This document shows, piece by piece, positions 44,126-53,471 of a stretch of DNA of 64,000 bases (position 1 is its first letter; every line of letters begins with the position of its first letter). The translations under genes were made by a program, and so were the position numbers. The DNA comes from an uncultured Chthonomonadaceae bacterium (GTDB lineage: Bacteria > Armatimonadota > Fimbriimonadia > Fimbriimonadales > Fimbriimonadaceae). The notes beneath the pieces are model-generated. The model was not told the origin of the DNA. It did no database searches and saw only the letters and a list, made by a program, of their open reading frames with translations. The stretch is taken from positions 1 through 64,000 of the forward strand of contig CAMLDW010000001.1 of the NCBI GenBank assembly GCA_946479035.1. The letters are read 5' to 3'.

Positions 44126-45415
44126 TCAGTTGGCCCCCGCGACGTCGAACTTCTTGCCCGCGACCAGGACCGACTTGACCTTGGAGTCCGCGCTCGCGAA
44201 GTCGCCGGTCATCAGAACGATGTCTGCGAGCTTGCCGACCTCGATCGCGCCGGTCTTGTCGCTGACCCCGAGGATCGCGGCGGCGTCGACCGTGAGGGCG
44301 CGAAGTGCGGCGTCCTTGGGTAGGCCGAGGTCGATCTGCTTACGGACGTTCTGCAGGAAGAGGTCTGTGTCGCCGTCGCTCGAGAAGGCGAACCTGACTC
44401 CGGCCTTTTGCAACTTGATGACTGCGAGGCAGTCGTCGGCCCACTTGGCGTGCTGCTCGTCGCGGTAAGCCTGCGGAGGGTCGTTGAGCCTGCGAACCGG
44501 GTCGTCGGTGGCAGTCGTGACGGGCTCGCGCGGGAAGGCGGCCTGCACTATGGCGGAAATGTGGCGCTTGTTCAGGTCCTCGGCGCGTTGCCAAGCCGCG
44601 TCTGTGCCGAGCAGCGTTGTGCTGAGGCGGAACTCGTCGGTGAGGTTGAGCATGCGCTGGATCTCGCGCTCGGAGTCGGCGCGGAAGAGGGTGCGGGAGA
44701 TCCCCGTCGCCATGTCCCCGATCGCATCAATGACCGCGTCGCTGGCGGTCCCGTCCTGCTGCGGGTGCGCGAGCGCGTACCGGCCGTCGTAAAGCAGCTG
44801 CCGAATGAACGCGATGCGCGCCATCGGGCTGCCCGGGTATCCGCCTCCTCCTCCGCCGCTGAGGCTGAGCTCCTCGAACGCCGCCGGAAGCAGGACGGAC
44901 GCGGGGGTGGCCTCGATCGTTGCGACGACTGCGGACTTGCCGCCGAACGCGCCGCGCCCGCTCGCAAGGAGCACGCAGGTCACCCCCTGGCTGTGCCGAG
45001 CGGCCAGCAGCTTGGCGTCGACGTACTGCGAGACGTCGAGGTCGGCGTAGACCCCGCGGCGGTTCTCGTGCCACATCATCGGCAGAGGGCCATCGACCGC
45101 GCTGGGAGCCGCCGGCGCCTCGGGCGCGGACGGCAGGTTGGCGCCCGTGCGCGTGTAGGCGTCGATGAAACCGGGGTAGGCGGTGAGCCCGGTGCAGTCC
45201 ACTTCGGTGTAACCGACCTCGAAGGAGGTTGCCGGCCCGACGTAGGCGATCTTGTCGCCGGAGACGATGATCATGCCGTTCTCGACCGTGTCGCGCCCGG
45301 GGGTGACGATGCGGACGTGGGAGAGGACGGTGTTGTCGGCGCAGGCGATCACGGCGGCTAGCGAGACCGCTGCGGCGAGGAGGCAGCGGACCGCTCGAAA
45401 GGTGGGTGTTTTCAT
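44126..45415 (-). CDS. Secreted amidohydrolase-like protein without HxH
   Basis: The 429-residue protein has a signal peptide (RCLLAAAVSLAAVIACA) and an amidohydrolase frame (VLSHVRIVTPGRDTVENGMIIVSGDKIAYVG ... AYPGFIDAYTRTGAN ... LRALTVDAAAILGVSDKTGAIEVGKLADIVLMTGDF). The metal-binding HxH is AYT here, so it is probably not a metallohydrolase by itself. The ATG at 45415 is chosen for the signal peptide. Its gene leads directly into the tandem amidohydrolase gene. Confidence 0.8.
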   Translation of the reverse strand: MKTPTFRAVRCLLAAAVSLAAVIACADNTVLSHVRIVTPGRDTVENGMIIVSGDKIAYVGPATSFEVGYTEVDCTGLTAYPGFIDAYTRTGANLPSAPEAPAAPSAVDGPLPMMWHENRRGVYADLDVSQYVDAKLLAARHSQGVTCVLLASGRGAFGGKSAVVATIEATPASVLLPAAFEELSLSGGGGGGYPGSPMARIAFIRQLLYDGRYALAHPQQDGTASDAVIDAIGDMATGISRTLFRADSEREIQRMLNLTDEFRLSTTLLGTDAAWQRAEDLNKRHISAIVQAAFPREPVTTATDDPVRRLNDPPQAYRDEQHAKWADDCLAVIKLQKAGVRFAFSSDGDTDLFLQNVRKQIDLGLPKDAALRALTVDAAAILGVSDKTGAIEVGKLADIVLMTGDFASADSKVKSVLVAGKKFDVAGAN

Positions 45416-45585
45416 GGCCGTTCTGGGTTGTCCGGGAGTCTGGGCGGATTCTGGCACAGGCTGTCAAGGATGCTGGTAACGCACAGGCTCGAATGAGCGT
45501 AGGGCTTTGGTGCGAAAACGGCGGCGAGCATGAACCTTGGGGGCCCTGATTCGTTGTACAGGCGTATGCACGGAAGTGCACTGCA

Positions 45586-47160
45586 ATGATTGGAGACCTG
45601 AACGCGCGGTCCGGAAAGAGCGGAAACATGAACGGTGACCTCGGGCTCGAGTTCGTCGACCTGCTTGAGGTCAGGCCCGACCCCGACGCGCTCGACCTCG
45701 TGCCTGGCGAGTTCGCCTTGCAGAACCAGGTGCTGCCGCTCAAGGTGGAGCACGGCGTCATGACCGTCCTGATCGGCAAGATCGAGCGCCTGCGCTCGGT
45801 CGACGACCTCGGCGTGCTCCTGGGCATCCCGGTGCGCCCGGCGCTCGCCGACCCGACGCTGATCCGCCAGAGGATCGAGGACCAGTTCTTAGAAGGGATG
45901 CTCGCGGAGCTTCCGACCGAGGACATCGCCGCGATGGAGGTCGGGGACGAGACCGACCTCGCCGACCTGCAGCGCATGGCGGGAGAGGCGGCCGTGGTGC
46001 AGATGGTCAACCTGATCTTTGCGCAGGCTGTGCGCGACGGGGTCAGCGACATCCACATCGAGCCGTACGAGCACGAGGTGCTGGTGCGGTTCCGCGTGGA
46101 CGGAATCTTGCACGACACCCTGACGCCGCCAAAGCGGATGCACGCGGCGATCGTCTCGCGACTCAAGATCCTGGCGGAGATGAACATCGCCGAGCGGCGG
46201 CTGCCGCAGGACGGGCGGATCAAGGTGACGGTCGCGGGCAGACAGGTCGACGTCCGCGTGTCGATCGTGCCGACCGTATTGGGCGAGCGCGCGGTGCTCC
46301 GCATCCTGGACAAGGGCACGGCGATGCTCGGACTGCCGCAACTGGGGATGCGGCCGGACACGCTCGAACTGTTCCGCAAGCAGATCAACGTCCCGTACGG
46401 GATGCTGCTCGTCACCGGTCCGACCGGTTCCGGTAAGTCCACGACGCTTTACGCCGCGCTGCAGGAGATCTACTCTCCCACGCGGAACATCCTGACGATT
46501 GAAGACCCGGTGGAGTACCAGGTCGCAGGGATCGGACAGATCCAGGTCCGTCCGAACATTGGACTTACGTTCGCGAACGGTCTGCGCAGCATCGTGCGGC
46601 AAGACCCGGACGTGATCATGGTCGGTGAGATCCGCGACCATGAGACGGCGGAGATCTCGATCCACGCGGCACTGACGGGCCACGTGGTATTCAGCACGCT
46701 GCACACGAACGACGCGCCTTCGGCGATCACGAGGCTCTTGGACATGGGCGTCGAACCGTTCTTGGCGGCGAGCTCGATCGTGGGCGTGCTGGCGCAACGG
46801 CTCGTGCGCGTGAACTGCAAGAGCTGTTCGGCGCCCCACCTGGAGGAGGACGACGCGCTGAAGGCGCTCGGCCTCAACCCGAACGACTTTCGCAACGACC
46901 CGCCGTTCAGGAAAGGGGCGGGGTGCGACAAGTGCAACGGCACGGGGTTCCGCGGCAGGCGCGGCGTGTTCGAGCTGCTCACCGTGGACGAAGAGGTGCG
47001 CCGCATGACGGTCGAGCGACTGCCCGCGAGCCACATCCGCGACCACGTGCTGAAGAACCAAGGGATGCGGACGCTGATGGGAGACGGGCGGCTTGCGGTG
47101 CTCGAAGGCTCGACGACGGCGCAGGAAGTGCTGAGGGTCTGCCAGCGAGAAGACATCTAG
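45586..47160 (+). CDS. gspE: Type II secretion ATPase GspE
   Basis: The 524-residue cytoplasmic hexameric ATPase drives pseudopilus assembly. It has an N-terminal GspE-N segment (residues 20-110), HIEPYEHEVLVRFRVDG (N2 domain), Walker A GPTGSGKSTT, Asp-box LTIEDPVEY, Walker B QDPDVIMVGEIRD, the His box THTND-like FSTLHTNDAPSAI, and a tetracysteine zinc site (CKSC...CDKCNGTG). First gene of an eleven-gene T2SS operon; gspF follows 3 nt later. Confidence 0.96.
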   Translation: MIGDLNARSGKSGNMNGDLGLEFVDLLEVRPDPDALDLVPGEFALQNQVLPLKVEHGVMTVLIGKIERLRSVDDLGVLLGIPVRPALADPTLIRQRIEDQFLEGMLAELPTEDIAAMEVGDETDLADLQRMAGEAAVVQMVNLIFAQAVRDGVSDIHIEPYEHEVLVRFRVDGILHDTLTPPKRMHAAIVSRLKILAEMNIAERRLPQDGRIKVTVAGRQVDVRVSIVPTVLGERAVLRILDKGTAMLGLPQLGMRPDTLELFRKQINVPYGMLLVTGPTGSGKSTTLYAALQEIYSPTRNILTIEDPVEYQVAGIGQIQVRPNIGLTFANGLRSIVRQDPDVIMVGEIRDHETAEISIHAALTGHVVFSTLHTNDAPSAITRLLDMGVEPFLAASSIVGVLAQRLVRVNCKSCSAPHLEEDDALKALGLNPNDFRNDPPFRKGAGCDKCNGTGFRGRRGVFELLTVDEEVRRMTVERLPASHIRDHVLKNQGMRTLMGDGRLAVLEGSTTAQEVLRVCQREDI

Positions 47161-47163
47161 GCC

Positions 47164-48384
47164 ATGACGACTTTCTCCTACATCGCGCTGGAACCGAGCG
47201 GCCGCAAGCGGACCGGGTTCGTCGACGCCGCGGACAAGCGCGCGGCGATCGCGGCGGTGACTTCCGCGGGCCGGTACGTCCTCGAGATCAAGGAAGAGGA
47301 GCGGCGCGCGAGCGAATCGAGGGCAAAGGGCGAAGAGACGCGCAGAGGGCGCACCTCGCGCGCGGACATCGCGCTGTTCTCCCGGCGCTTGGCCGACCTT
47401 TCTCAGGCTGGGCTGCCCTTGGACCGGGTGCTCCGCGTGCTTTCGGAGCAGTCCGAGAGCGAGCAGCTGGCTAACATCGCTGAGGAGGCGCTCGAGGACG
47501 TCAAGAAGGGCCTGCCGGTGAGCCAAGCGCTCGCGAAGTGGCCGAAGTTCTTTCCAGAGATGTACACGCAGACGCTGCGAGCGGGCGAGGCGAGCGGGCA
47601 GTTCCCCGAGTCCGCCACGCGGCTCGCGGACCTGCTCGAGAGCGAGGTCGCGCGGCGCAGCCAGATCACGTCCGCGCTCATTTATCCCGCGGTGCTGGTC
47701 ACGACGGCCGTCGGAGTCGTGACGTTCCTGCTGACTTTCGTCGTGCCGAGGCTCTCCGGCGTGTTCGCAGGCCTTGGTGACAACCTGCCGACGCCGACGA
47801 AGATGCTCTTGGCGATCACGGGGTTCCTGACGACCGACTGGATCCAGATCGTCGTGGGGATCTTGCTCGTCGTGGTCGGGTCCCGCGTGTGGCTGGGGAC
47901 GCAGGCCGGCAAGGAGTGGCGCGACGCCACGTTGCTGAAGCTGCCGGGGCTGGGGAAGATCGTGAAGAAGGCGCTGATCTCGCGGTACGCGCGCGTACTT
48001 GGCACTCTCATCCACGGCGGTGTGCCGATCCTCGAGGCGATCAACCTCGCGGGACTGGCGAGCGGCAACCTCGTGTTCATCAAGCGCAACGAGTCGGTGG
48101 AGTCCGACGTGAAGGAGGGCAAGACGATCGCGAGCGCGCTGAAGGACGCGGGCGAGTTTCCGCCGGTGCTGACCCACATGGTCGCGATCGGCGAGGAGAC
48201 GGGCGACCTGCCCAAGATGCTGGGGCGCGTCTCGGACAGCCTCAACTTCGAGGTGGAACAGGGGCTGCGCCGTCTGACGTCGGCGGTCGAGCCGATCATC
48301 GTTTTGTGCATGGGCGCGTTCGTGGCGTTCGTCGTGCTGTCTGTGCTCCTGCCGATCTTCCAGGCGCAGGAGTTGGTCAAGTAG
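47164..48384 (+). CDS. gspF: Type II secretion inner-membrane platform GspF
   Basis: The 406-residue protein has two T2SSF cytoplasmic helical domains (SRADIALFSRRLADLSQAGLPLDRVLRVL and ALISRYARVLGTLIHGGVPILEAINLAG) and three membrane helices (around residues 178-200, 220-240 and 378-400). It is the platform that couples GspE to pseudopilin assembly. Confidence 0.95.
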   Translation: MTTFSYIALEPSGRKRTGFVDAADKRAAIAAVTSAGRYVLEIKEEERRASESRAKGEETRRGRTSRADIALFSRRLADLSQAGLPLDRVLRVLSEQSESEQLANIAEEALEDVKKGLPVSQALAKWPKFFPEMYTQTLRAGEASGQFPESATRLADLLESEVARRSQITSALIYPAVLVTTAVGVVTFLLTFVVPRLSGVFAGLGDNLPTPTKMLLAITGFLTTDWIQIVVGILLVVVGSRVWLGTQAGKEWRDATLLKLPGLGKIVKKALISRYARVLGTLIHGGVPILEAINLAGLASGNLVFIKRNESVESDVKEGKTIASALKDAGEFPPVLTHMVAIGEETGDLPKMLGRVSDSLNFEVEQGLRRLTSAVEPIIVLCMGAFVAFVVLSVLLPIFQAQELVK

Positions 48385-48393
48385 GTAACTGAC

Positions 48394-48828
48394 ATGAGAA
48401 CCGGACGAGAAAAGAGAAGCAACAAGGGCTTTACGCTCATCGAGCTGTTGGTCGTCATTTTGATCCTCGCCATCCTGGCTGCGATGATCGTGCCTAAGCT
48501 GATCCAGCGGTCTGGGCAGGCCAAAGAGGCGGCCGCCAAGGCCGACCTGTCGACGTTCGCCCGCATGTTAGAGGCGTTCCGGCTCGATTGCGGGCGCTAC
48601 CCGACGACGGAGGAGGGCTTGGGCGCGCTGGTCACGCAGCCAAGCGACGCAACCAATTGGAAGGGCCCCTATCTGACGAAGGACGTGCCGCAAGACCCGT
48701 GGGCACACGACTACGTCTACGAGTATCCCGGCAGCACCGAGGACACCTACGTGCTGATGTCCTTTGGGTCGGACGGGGTCGAGGGCGGCACTGGCGAGGC
48801 CCAGGACATTGTAGAAGCAGGTGGCTAG
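48394..48828 (+). CDS. gspG: Major pseudopilin GspG
   Basis: The 144-residue protein has a class III signal (NKGFTLIELLVVILILAILAAMIVP), with cleavage after Gly12 and Glu at +5. The GspG core CGRYPTTEEGLGALV...WKGPYL follows, with the C-terminal calcium loop region (SFGSDGVEGGTGEAQDI). It is the main subunit of the secretion pseudopilus. The 3' end overlaps the next gene. Confidence 0.96.
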   Translation: MRTGREKRSNKGFTLIELLVVILILAILAAMIVPKLIQRSGQAKEAAAKADLSTFARMLEAFRLDCGRYPTTEEGLGALVTQPSDATNWKGPYLTKDVPQDPWAHDYVYEYPGSTEDTYVLMSFGSDGVEGGTGEAQDIVEAGG

Positions 48829-49345
48829 AAAGGCATTCACTCTCGTTGAGATGGTAACGGTCCTTGCCGTCATCGTACTGATGGCCGGGATCATGTTCCC
48901 GCGCTACGCCGCACTTGAATCCGGGCAGCAGTCGCGGGACTTCGAGAGCGCTCTGTTGCGGATGGGCTCGGATGCGCGGCTCGTTGCGATCGAGAAGGGC
49001 AGGATCGCGCAGGTGCGCTACGACGACGAGCTTCGCGCGATCGTGATCGAGTCGCTCGACCCAGACACGGGCGAGGCGACGCAGGAGCGCACGTTCGCCG
49101 TTCCCACATCGGCGGACGTCACGAACTACTCGGTCGACGGCGCGTTTTCCGACGCAGCAAGCTGGCTCGTGCAGTACTTTCCCGACGGGACCGGGCAGTC
49201 GTGCGGCATCGAGGTCGCGGACGGCGCGTATACCTACAACGTGACGATCAACGGACTGGACGGCACGGCGACGAAGACGGACGGCCAGCTCCAAGAGTCA
49301 GGACAGACGGAGTGGCAGGCGGGTGAGATTGAACAAAGGGTCTAG
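48821..49345 (+). CDS. gspH: Minor pseudopilin GspH-like
   Basis: The 174-residue protein starts at GTG within the end of gspG. Its prepilin signal is RKAFTLVEMVTVLAVIVLMAGIMFP, with Ala in place of the usual Gly before the cleavage site and Glu at +5. The rest is a beta-rich domain (RIAQVRYDDELRAIVIESLDPDTGE). Position and size fit GspH. Confidence 0.8.
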   Translation: MARKAFTLVEMVTVLAVIVLMAGIMFPRYAALESGQQSRDFESALLRMGSDARLVAIEKGRIAQVRYDDELRAIVIESLDPDTGEATQERTFAVPTSADVTNYSVDGAFSDAASWLVQYFPDGTGQSCGIEVADGAYTYNVTINGLDGTATKTDGQLQESGQTEWQAGEIEQRV

Positions 49346-49739
49346 GCGCGGCTTTACTCTCATTGAGGTGCTGGTCGCGATCGTTCTGGTGGGGATCGCG
49401 GTCTCGGCGCTGAGCACGAGCCTGGGCGCGATGACCAACGCGTACCGCCGCGGTATGGAGCGAGAGACCCTGCAGAGCCTCGCCCAGGAAAAACTGGACG
49501 AGCTGATCGGTACGGGCGACTGGACGACGCTCACGAACGGCTCGTTCGACGGCGACCGCTACGCGGACTTCACTTGGACCCTAGAGACGCAGACGACCAC
49601 GATCGAAAACCTGGAGTATTTGAAGCTGACCGTGACGCGGCAGTCGTTCGGTCGCACGGACACGGCCGTCACCGACGGGATGGCGTACCGCACGAACGCC
49701 ACGACTACTACGACGCCGCCGGGCGGGCCAGGACAATGA
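49323..49739 (+). CDS. gspI: Minor pseudopilin GspI-like
   Basis: The 138-residue protein starts at GTG 49323, overlapping gspH by 23 nt. Its prepilin signal is RRGFTLIEVLVAIVLVGIAVSALS. The helix leads into EKLDELIGTGDWTTL, the conserved GspI-like segment. Probable tip-complex component with GspJ and GspK. Confidence 0.82.
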   Translation: MRLNKGSRRGFTLIEVLVAIVLVGIAVSALSTSLGAMTNAYRRGMERETLQSLAQEKLDELIGTGDWTTLTNGSFDGDRYADFTWTLETQTTTIENLEYLKLTVTRQSFGRTDTAVTDGMAYRTNATTTTTPPGGPGQ

Positions 49740-50440
49740 GGGAGCGCGGTATGACGCTGATCGAGCTTATGGTGGTGCTGGGCATCACCGTGCTGCTGCT
49801 CGCTTCCATAGGGTTCGCCTACGGCTCGGGCATGCAGTTCCAGCAGCGCGTGCCGCAGCTAGACGCAGAAGTGCGCCGCGTGGCCCAGTTCGAAGACCAC
49901 CTGCGCAGGATCGTCGAGGGCGCCTACCTCACGAGCGACGCCACCGACGTGACCTCGTACTTCGAGGCGATCTCCAACAACGGAGACCAGACCGCGCCGG
50001 ACACGCTGGTCTTCACGACGCTCGGCGCAGGGCCGAACGCGGCCTTCTTGCAGTCGACGGACGAATTCGAGACGCTGAACCAGAAGTTCGGGCCGCAGGG
50101 CGGTTTGGCAGAGGTCGGCATCTCGACCGTGCCGGTGGGAAGCTCGCCAGTCGAGAACGCGCTCTATGTGCGCACACAGCGGCCTGCCGACGGCGACCCG
50201 ACCCAGGGCGGGCTCGAGTCGGTGCTGATAGACAACGTGGAGTCCTTCTCGTTCGAGTTCTTCGACGGTACGGAGTGGGTGACGGAGTGGGACTCGGTGA
50301 CGCAGCAGCGGCGCCTGCCTGCGGCGGTGCGCTTCACGTATCGGTTTATCGGCGACGACCAGGACCGCGAGCTGACGGTGCGCCTGCCACTGAGCGACGT
50401 GACGCCGGAAAACCCGATCGTGCAGCAGGTGGGCGGATGA
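49736..50440 (+). CDS. gspJ: Minor pseudopilin GspJ-like
   Basis: The 234-residue protein starts at an ATGA overlap with gspI. Its prepilin signal is RGMTLIELMVVLGITVLLLASIG, cleaved after Gly5 with Glu at +5. The long globular domain ends with FSFEFFDGTEWVTEWDS and RLPAAVRFTYRF, typical of GspJ. The longer frame from 49574 reads through gspI. Confidence 0.85.
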   Translation: MRERGMTLIELMVVLGITVLLLASIGFAYGSGMQFQQRVPQLDAEVRRVAQFEDHLRRIVEGAYLTSDATDVTSYFEAISNNGDQTAPDTLVFTTLGAGPNAAFLQSTDEFETLNQKFGPQGGLAEVGISTVPVGSSPVENALYVRTQRPADGDPTQGGLESVLIDNVESFSFEFFDGTEWVTEWDSVTQQRRLPAAVRFTYRFIGDDQDRELTVRLPLSDVTPENPIVQQVGG

Positions 50441-51681
50441 GACAGCGGCGAGGGAGCGTCTTCATCATCGCGCTGATCGTCGTAACGATCCTGACCGCAG
50501 TGATCGCGACTGCAGCGGCGGCGACGCGGGTCGCGCAGCGCACGCAGCTTCACAGGATCGAGCAGCGCAGAGCGGAGCGGATGGCGAACTCGGGCGTGCT
50601 CTACGCGATGGCGCAAATGACGCAGGTCGTGACGGCGCGGGTCTCGCTCAACGACGACTGGGCGGCGATCGGCGCGAACGGCTCGGAGGACGTCATGTTG
50701 GGCGACGGCTCGTTCCGCGTGGAAGTGCTGGACGCTGGCTCTCGGGCGAACATCAACAACATGACGATCGAGCAGCTTCGGCTCCTGCCGCTCACAGACG
50801 AGCAGATCGACTCGATCCTCGATTGGCGCGAGCCTGACCTGCAACCGCGCGTGCAGGGCGCGAAGGACGAGTATTACGAGCAGCTCACAAAGCCCTACCT
50901 GACCAAGCTCCGCAACTTCGACACGGTGAGCGAGCTACTGATGGTAAAGGGGTTCAACGCGAACCTGCTCTACGAGGCGCAGCAGAACACCGTCAGCACC
51001 GCGATCATGATGGCGGGCTCGACGGACCAGCAGGTGACGCTGGCGGACGTGCTGACCGTGGACTCGCTCTCTTCCAACTTGACCGAGCAGGGCGTGCCGA
51101 AGACGAACGTGAACACCGCGAGCGCGGGGCAGCTCGTGCAGGCGGGCCTGACGGCGCAGCTCGCGCAGGCGATCGTGACGCGCCGCAACCAGGTGGGCAC
51201 GTTCGCTTCCTGGTCGCAGCTCCTGCAAGTGCCTGGCATCACGCTGCAGAACGTGAGTACTTTGCTCGACGCCTGTACGCTGGAGACGCAGGACTCTTCT
51301 AGCGGCAAAGTGAACATCAACACGGCGAGCGAGCAGGTCCTCAACCTCTTGTCTGGAATGACTCCCGACGTCTCGCAGGCGATCGTCGCCCGGCAAGGCA
51401 CGTTCTTGACGCTCGGCGACATCGCGAGCGTGCCGGGCGTATCTCTCGCTATGATCGGGAACATCGCTGGCTCGATCACGATCTCTTCGGAGGCGTTCGT
51501 CGTGCGCGTGATCGGTAAGTTTGGGACGGCTACGTACCCGATGACGGCGGTCGTGACGATCGCGAACGGTACGCCCACGGTGACGAAGGTGGAGAAGTAC
51601 CCGTTCTTCGACGCGGCGCAGCGCTGGGGGTGGGCCGACACCGCGCAGACGCAGACCGTGCTGGTCGACCAAGGAAGCTGA
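50437..51681 (+). CDS. gspK: Minor pseudopilin GspK-like with two helix-hairpin-helix segments
   Basis: The 414-residue protein starts at an ATGA overlap with gspJ. Its signal is RRGSVFIIALIVVTILTAVIATA, lacking Glu at +5 as in other GspK. The body contains NINNMTIEQLRLLPLTDEQIDSILDWR and two ComEA-like hairpin motifs (TNVNTASAGQLVQAGL and VNINTASEQVLNLLSGM). It caps the pseudopilus tip. Confidence 0.87.
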   Translation: MRQRRGSVFIIALIVVTILTAVIATAAAATRVAQRTQLHRIEQRRAERMANSGVLYAMAQMTQVVTARVSLNDDWAAIGANGSEDVMLGDGSFRVEVLDAGSRANINNMTIEQLRLLPLTDEQIDSILDWREPDLQPRVQGAKDEYYEQLTKPYLTKLRNFDTVSELLMVKGFNANLLYEAQQNTVSTAIMMAGSTDQQVTLADVLTVDSLSSNLTEQGVPKTNVNTASAGQLVQAGLTAQLAQAIVTRRNQVGTFASWSQLLQVPGITLQNVSTLLDACTLETQDSSSGKVNINTASEQVLNLLSGMTPDVSQAIVARQGTFLTLGDIASVPGVSLAMIGNIAGSITISSEAFVVRVIGKFGTATYPMTAVVTIANGTPTVTKVEKYPFFDAAQRWGWADTAQTQTVLVDQGS

Positions 51682-51687
51682 GTGCAA

Positions 51688-52959
51688 ATGGAAAACAACA
51701 TCGCAGTCGTTGAGTGGTCGCCGGACGCGTTCCGGGCCTACAACCCCGCCACGCGGCAGACGTCCACGGGCGCTTCGATCGAAGAGGCGCTTCACAGGGT
51801 CGGTTCGCCTGGGAGCGTTGGGCTGTGCATGGGTCGGCGCGCCTCGTTCGTGCGTGAGACGCGCACGCCGAACGTGGACAGGGCGGACCTGCGCACGATC
51901 GTAGGCGTTCAGATGGAGGCCCTTTTTTCTGCGGTGCACGCGGAGCTAGCGTTCGACTTCGTCACGGGAGCGAAGACGTTCGACGACGGCGTGCAGACGA
52001 CGGTAGCCGCGGTCCAGGCGGAATCGCTGCGAAAGGCGCTGAGCGACGTGCATTCGGCCGGAGCAAGGGTCGCATGGACGGCTCCGACGGCGCTCGGCGC
52101 TGCGGCAGTGGCGCACGCGCAAGGGCACGACGACGCGATCGTGGTCGAGCTGGTGGACGGCGAGCTGAACTTGGACGTCGTCCGGTACGGGATGCTGGTC
52201 TATAGCCGGACCGCGATCGACCCTGGCAACCTGGAGGGCAGGCAGGGTGAGGTGCAGCGCACGCTGGCAGCGTACGGGATCCCCTCCGCGGTCGTTATCG
52301 CGGTCGAGGGTACGGCGCTGGGCAACGACGTGCGGCACAGCGCGGACGGGCCGCTGCAGGCGATGTCACATCACAGCCCGGCGGCTCTGAACATCGAGCT
52401 CCCGGAGGTGGTGGTCGGCAAAGCCAGGCGCGCCTCGCAAGGCAAGTTTAGGTTTGCCGCAGTCCTGTGGCTCGCGGCGCTCATCTACGGCGGATACGTG
52501 TACTACAGCCGCTCGGGCGCGGCGCAGGCGCTCACAGCATCGGTGAACAAAGCCGCCAGAGAGCGGCAGGACGTGCAGAAGAAGATAGACGCGCTCGTTG
52601 CAGAGAAGAGCGCGGCCGACGCGAACTTCAAGAAGATCCAGCAGGCCTTGGCGCCCTCTCAGCCGATCAGCGACGTGCTGACCTTGATCGTGAACAGCGT
52701 GCCTAAGGACGCATGGATCAACGGCATTACGTTCGAGCGCGCGAAGCCGATACAGATCCGCGGCACGGCGCTCACCTCGGATGCCGTGACCCAGTACACC
52801 GCGGCGCTGGCGATGAACGACCGCCTGAGGGACGTGCAGCTTCAGTTCGCGAACAACTCGGACATCGAGAAAACTCCTGTCGTGCAGTTTGCGGTGACTG
52901 CGCACGTCATCGGGAACCTACCGCTCATAGAAGACTCGAAGCGAGGTGCAAAGAAGTGA
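51688..52959 (+). CDS. gspL: GspL-equivalent, PilM/PilN-like fusion
   Basis: The 423-residue protein has an actin-like cytoplasmic half (residues 1-235: IAVVEWSPDAF at strand 1, VVELVDGELNLDVVRYG later), a membrane helix at about 254-273 (FRFAAVLWLAALIYGGYVYY), a coiled coil, and a periplasmic ferredoxin-like half (SDVLTLIVNSVPKDAWINGITFE). This equals PilM plus PilN in one chain and should recruit GspE. The ATG at 51688 with AGGAAG upstream is preferred to GTG at 51682, which immediately follows the gspK stop. Confidence 0.82.
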   Translation: MENNIAVVEWSPDAFRAYNPATRQTSTGASIEEALHRVGSPGSVGLCMGRRASFVRETRTPNVDRADLRTIVGVQMEALFSAVHAELAFDFVTGAKTFDDGVQTTVAAVQAESLRKALSDVHSAGARVAWTAPTALGAAAVAHAQGHDDAIVVELVDGELNLDVVRYGMLVYSRTAIDPGNLEGRQGEVQRTLAAYGIPSAVVIAVEGTALGNDVRHSADGPLQAMSHHSPAALNIELPEVVVGKARRASQGKFRFAAVLWLAALIYGGYVYYSRSGAAQALTASVNKAARERQDVQKKIDALVAEKSAADANFKKIQQALAPSQPISDVLTLIVNSVPKDAWINGITFERAKPIQIRGTALTSDAVTQYTAALAMNDRLRDVQLQFANNSDIEKTPVVQFAVTAHVIGNLPLIEDSKRGAKK

Positions 52960-53471
52960 GGATCAACCTGAACAAGGTCAATTGGGCGGCGATCGCGGCG
53001 TTCGCGGCGATCGTGCTCACGGCTGCCTACGACCAGATCGTGCCAAGGGACGCCGGTTTGAACGGCAAGGCGAAGTCGGTGGCCGAGCTACAGAAAGAGT
53101 ACGAGGCCAAAAAGCAGGAGTACGACGCGCTGAACGAGCAGGTGAAGGGACGGACGTGGCAGGTCGCTCAGGACCAGATCGGCCCGAAGGCGATGGACTG
53201 GGTCTCCAAGCAGGCCTTGGCGAACTTTGTGCAGGTCAATGCGTTCAGGCCCCAAAGGAGCGTCGACGCCGCTGGGATGGCCCAGCTGAACTACTTGCTC
53301 ACGGCCGAAGGGTCCTTCCCGAACGTGCTGAAGTTCATCCGGGCCTTCGAATCCAGTGGCAGCCTGATGGCGATCAAGATGGTGCAGATCGCGAGCGCCG
53401 ACGGCTCGACCGACGCGGTGAGAGCGACTATAGGAATCGTTACATACCAGGAGGCGAAGAGTGGCAAATAA
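52956..53471 (+). CDS. gspM: GspM/PilO-like inner-membrane protein
   Basis: The 171-residue protein starts at a GTG whose GTGA overlaps the gspL stop. It has a membrane helix (VNWAAIAAFAAIVLTAAY), a coiled coil (LQKEYEAKKQEYDALNEQV) and a ferredoxin-like domain (FPNVLKFIRAFESSGSLMAIKMVQIASAD). It is the partner of GspL in the assembly platform. Confidence 0.78.
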   Translation: MRINLNKVNWAAIAAFAAIVLTAAYDQIVPRDAGLNGKAKSVAELQKEYEAKKQEYDALNEQVKGRTWQVAQDQIGPKAMDWVSKQALANFVQVNAFRPQRSVDAAGMAQLNYLLTAEGSFPNVLKFIRAFESSGSLMAIKMVQIASADGSTDAVRATIGIVTYQEAKSGK

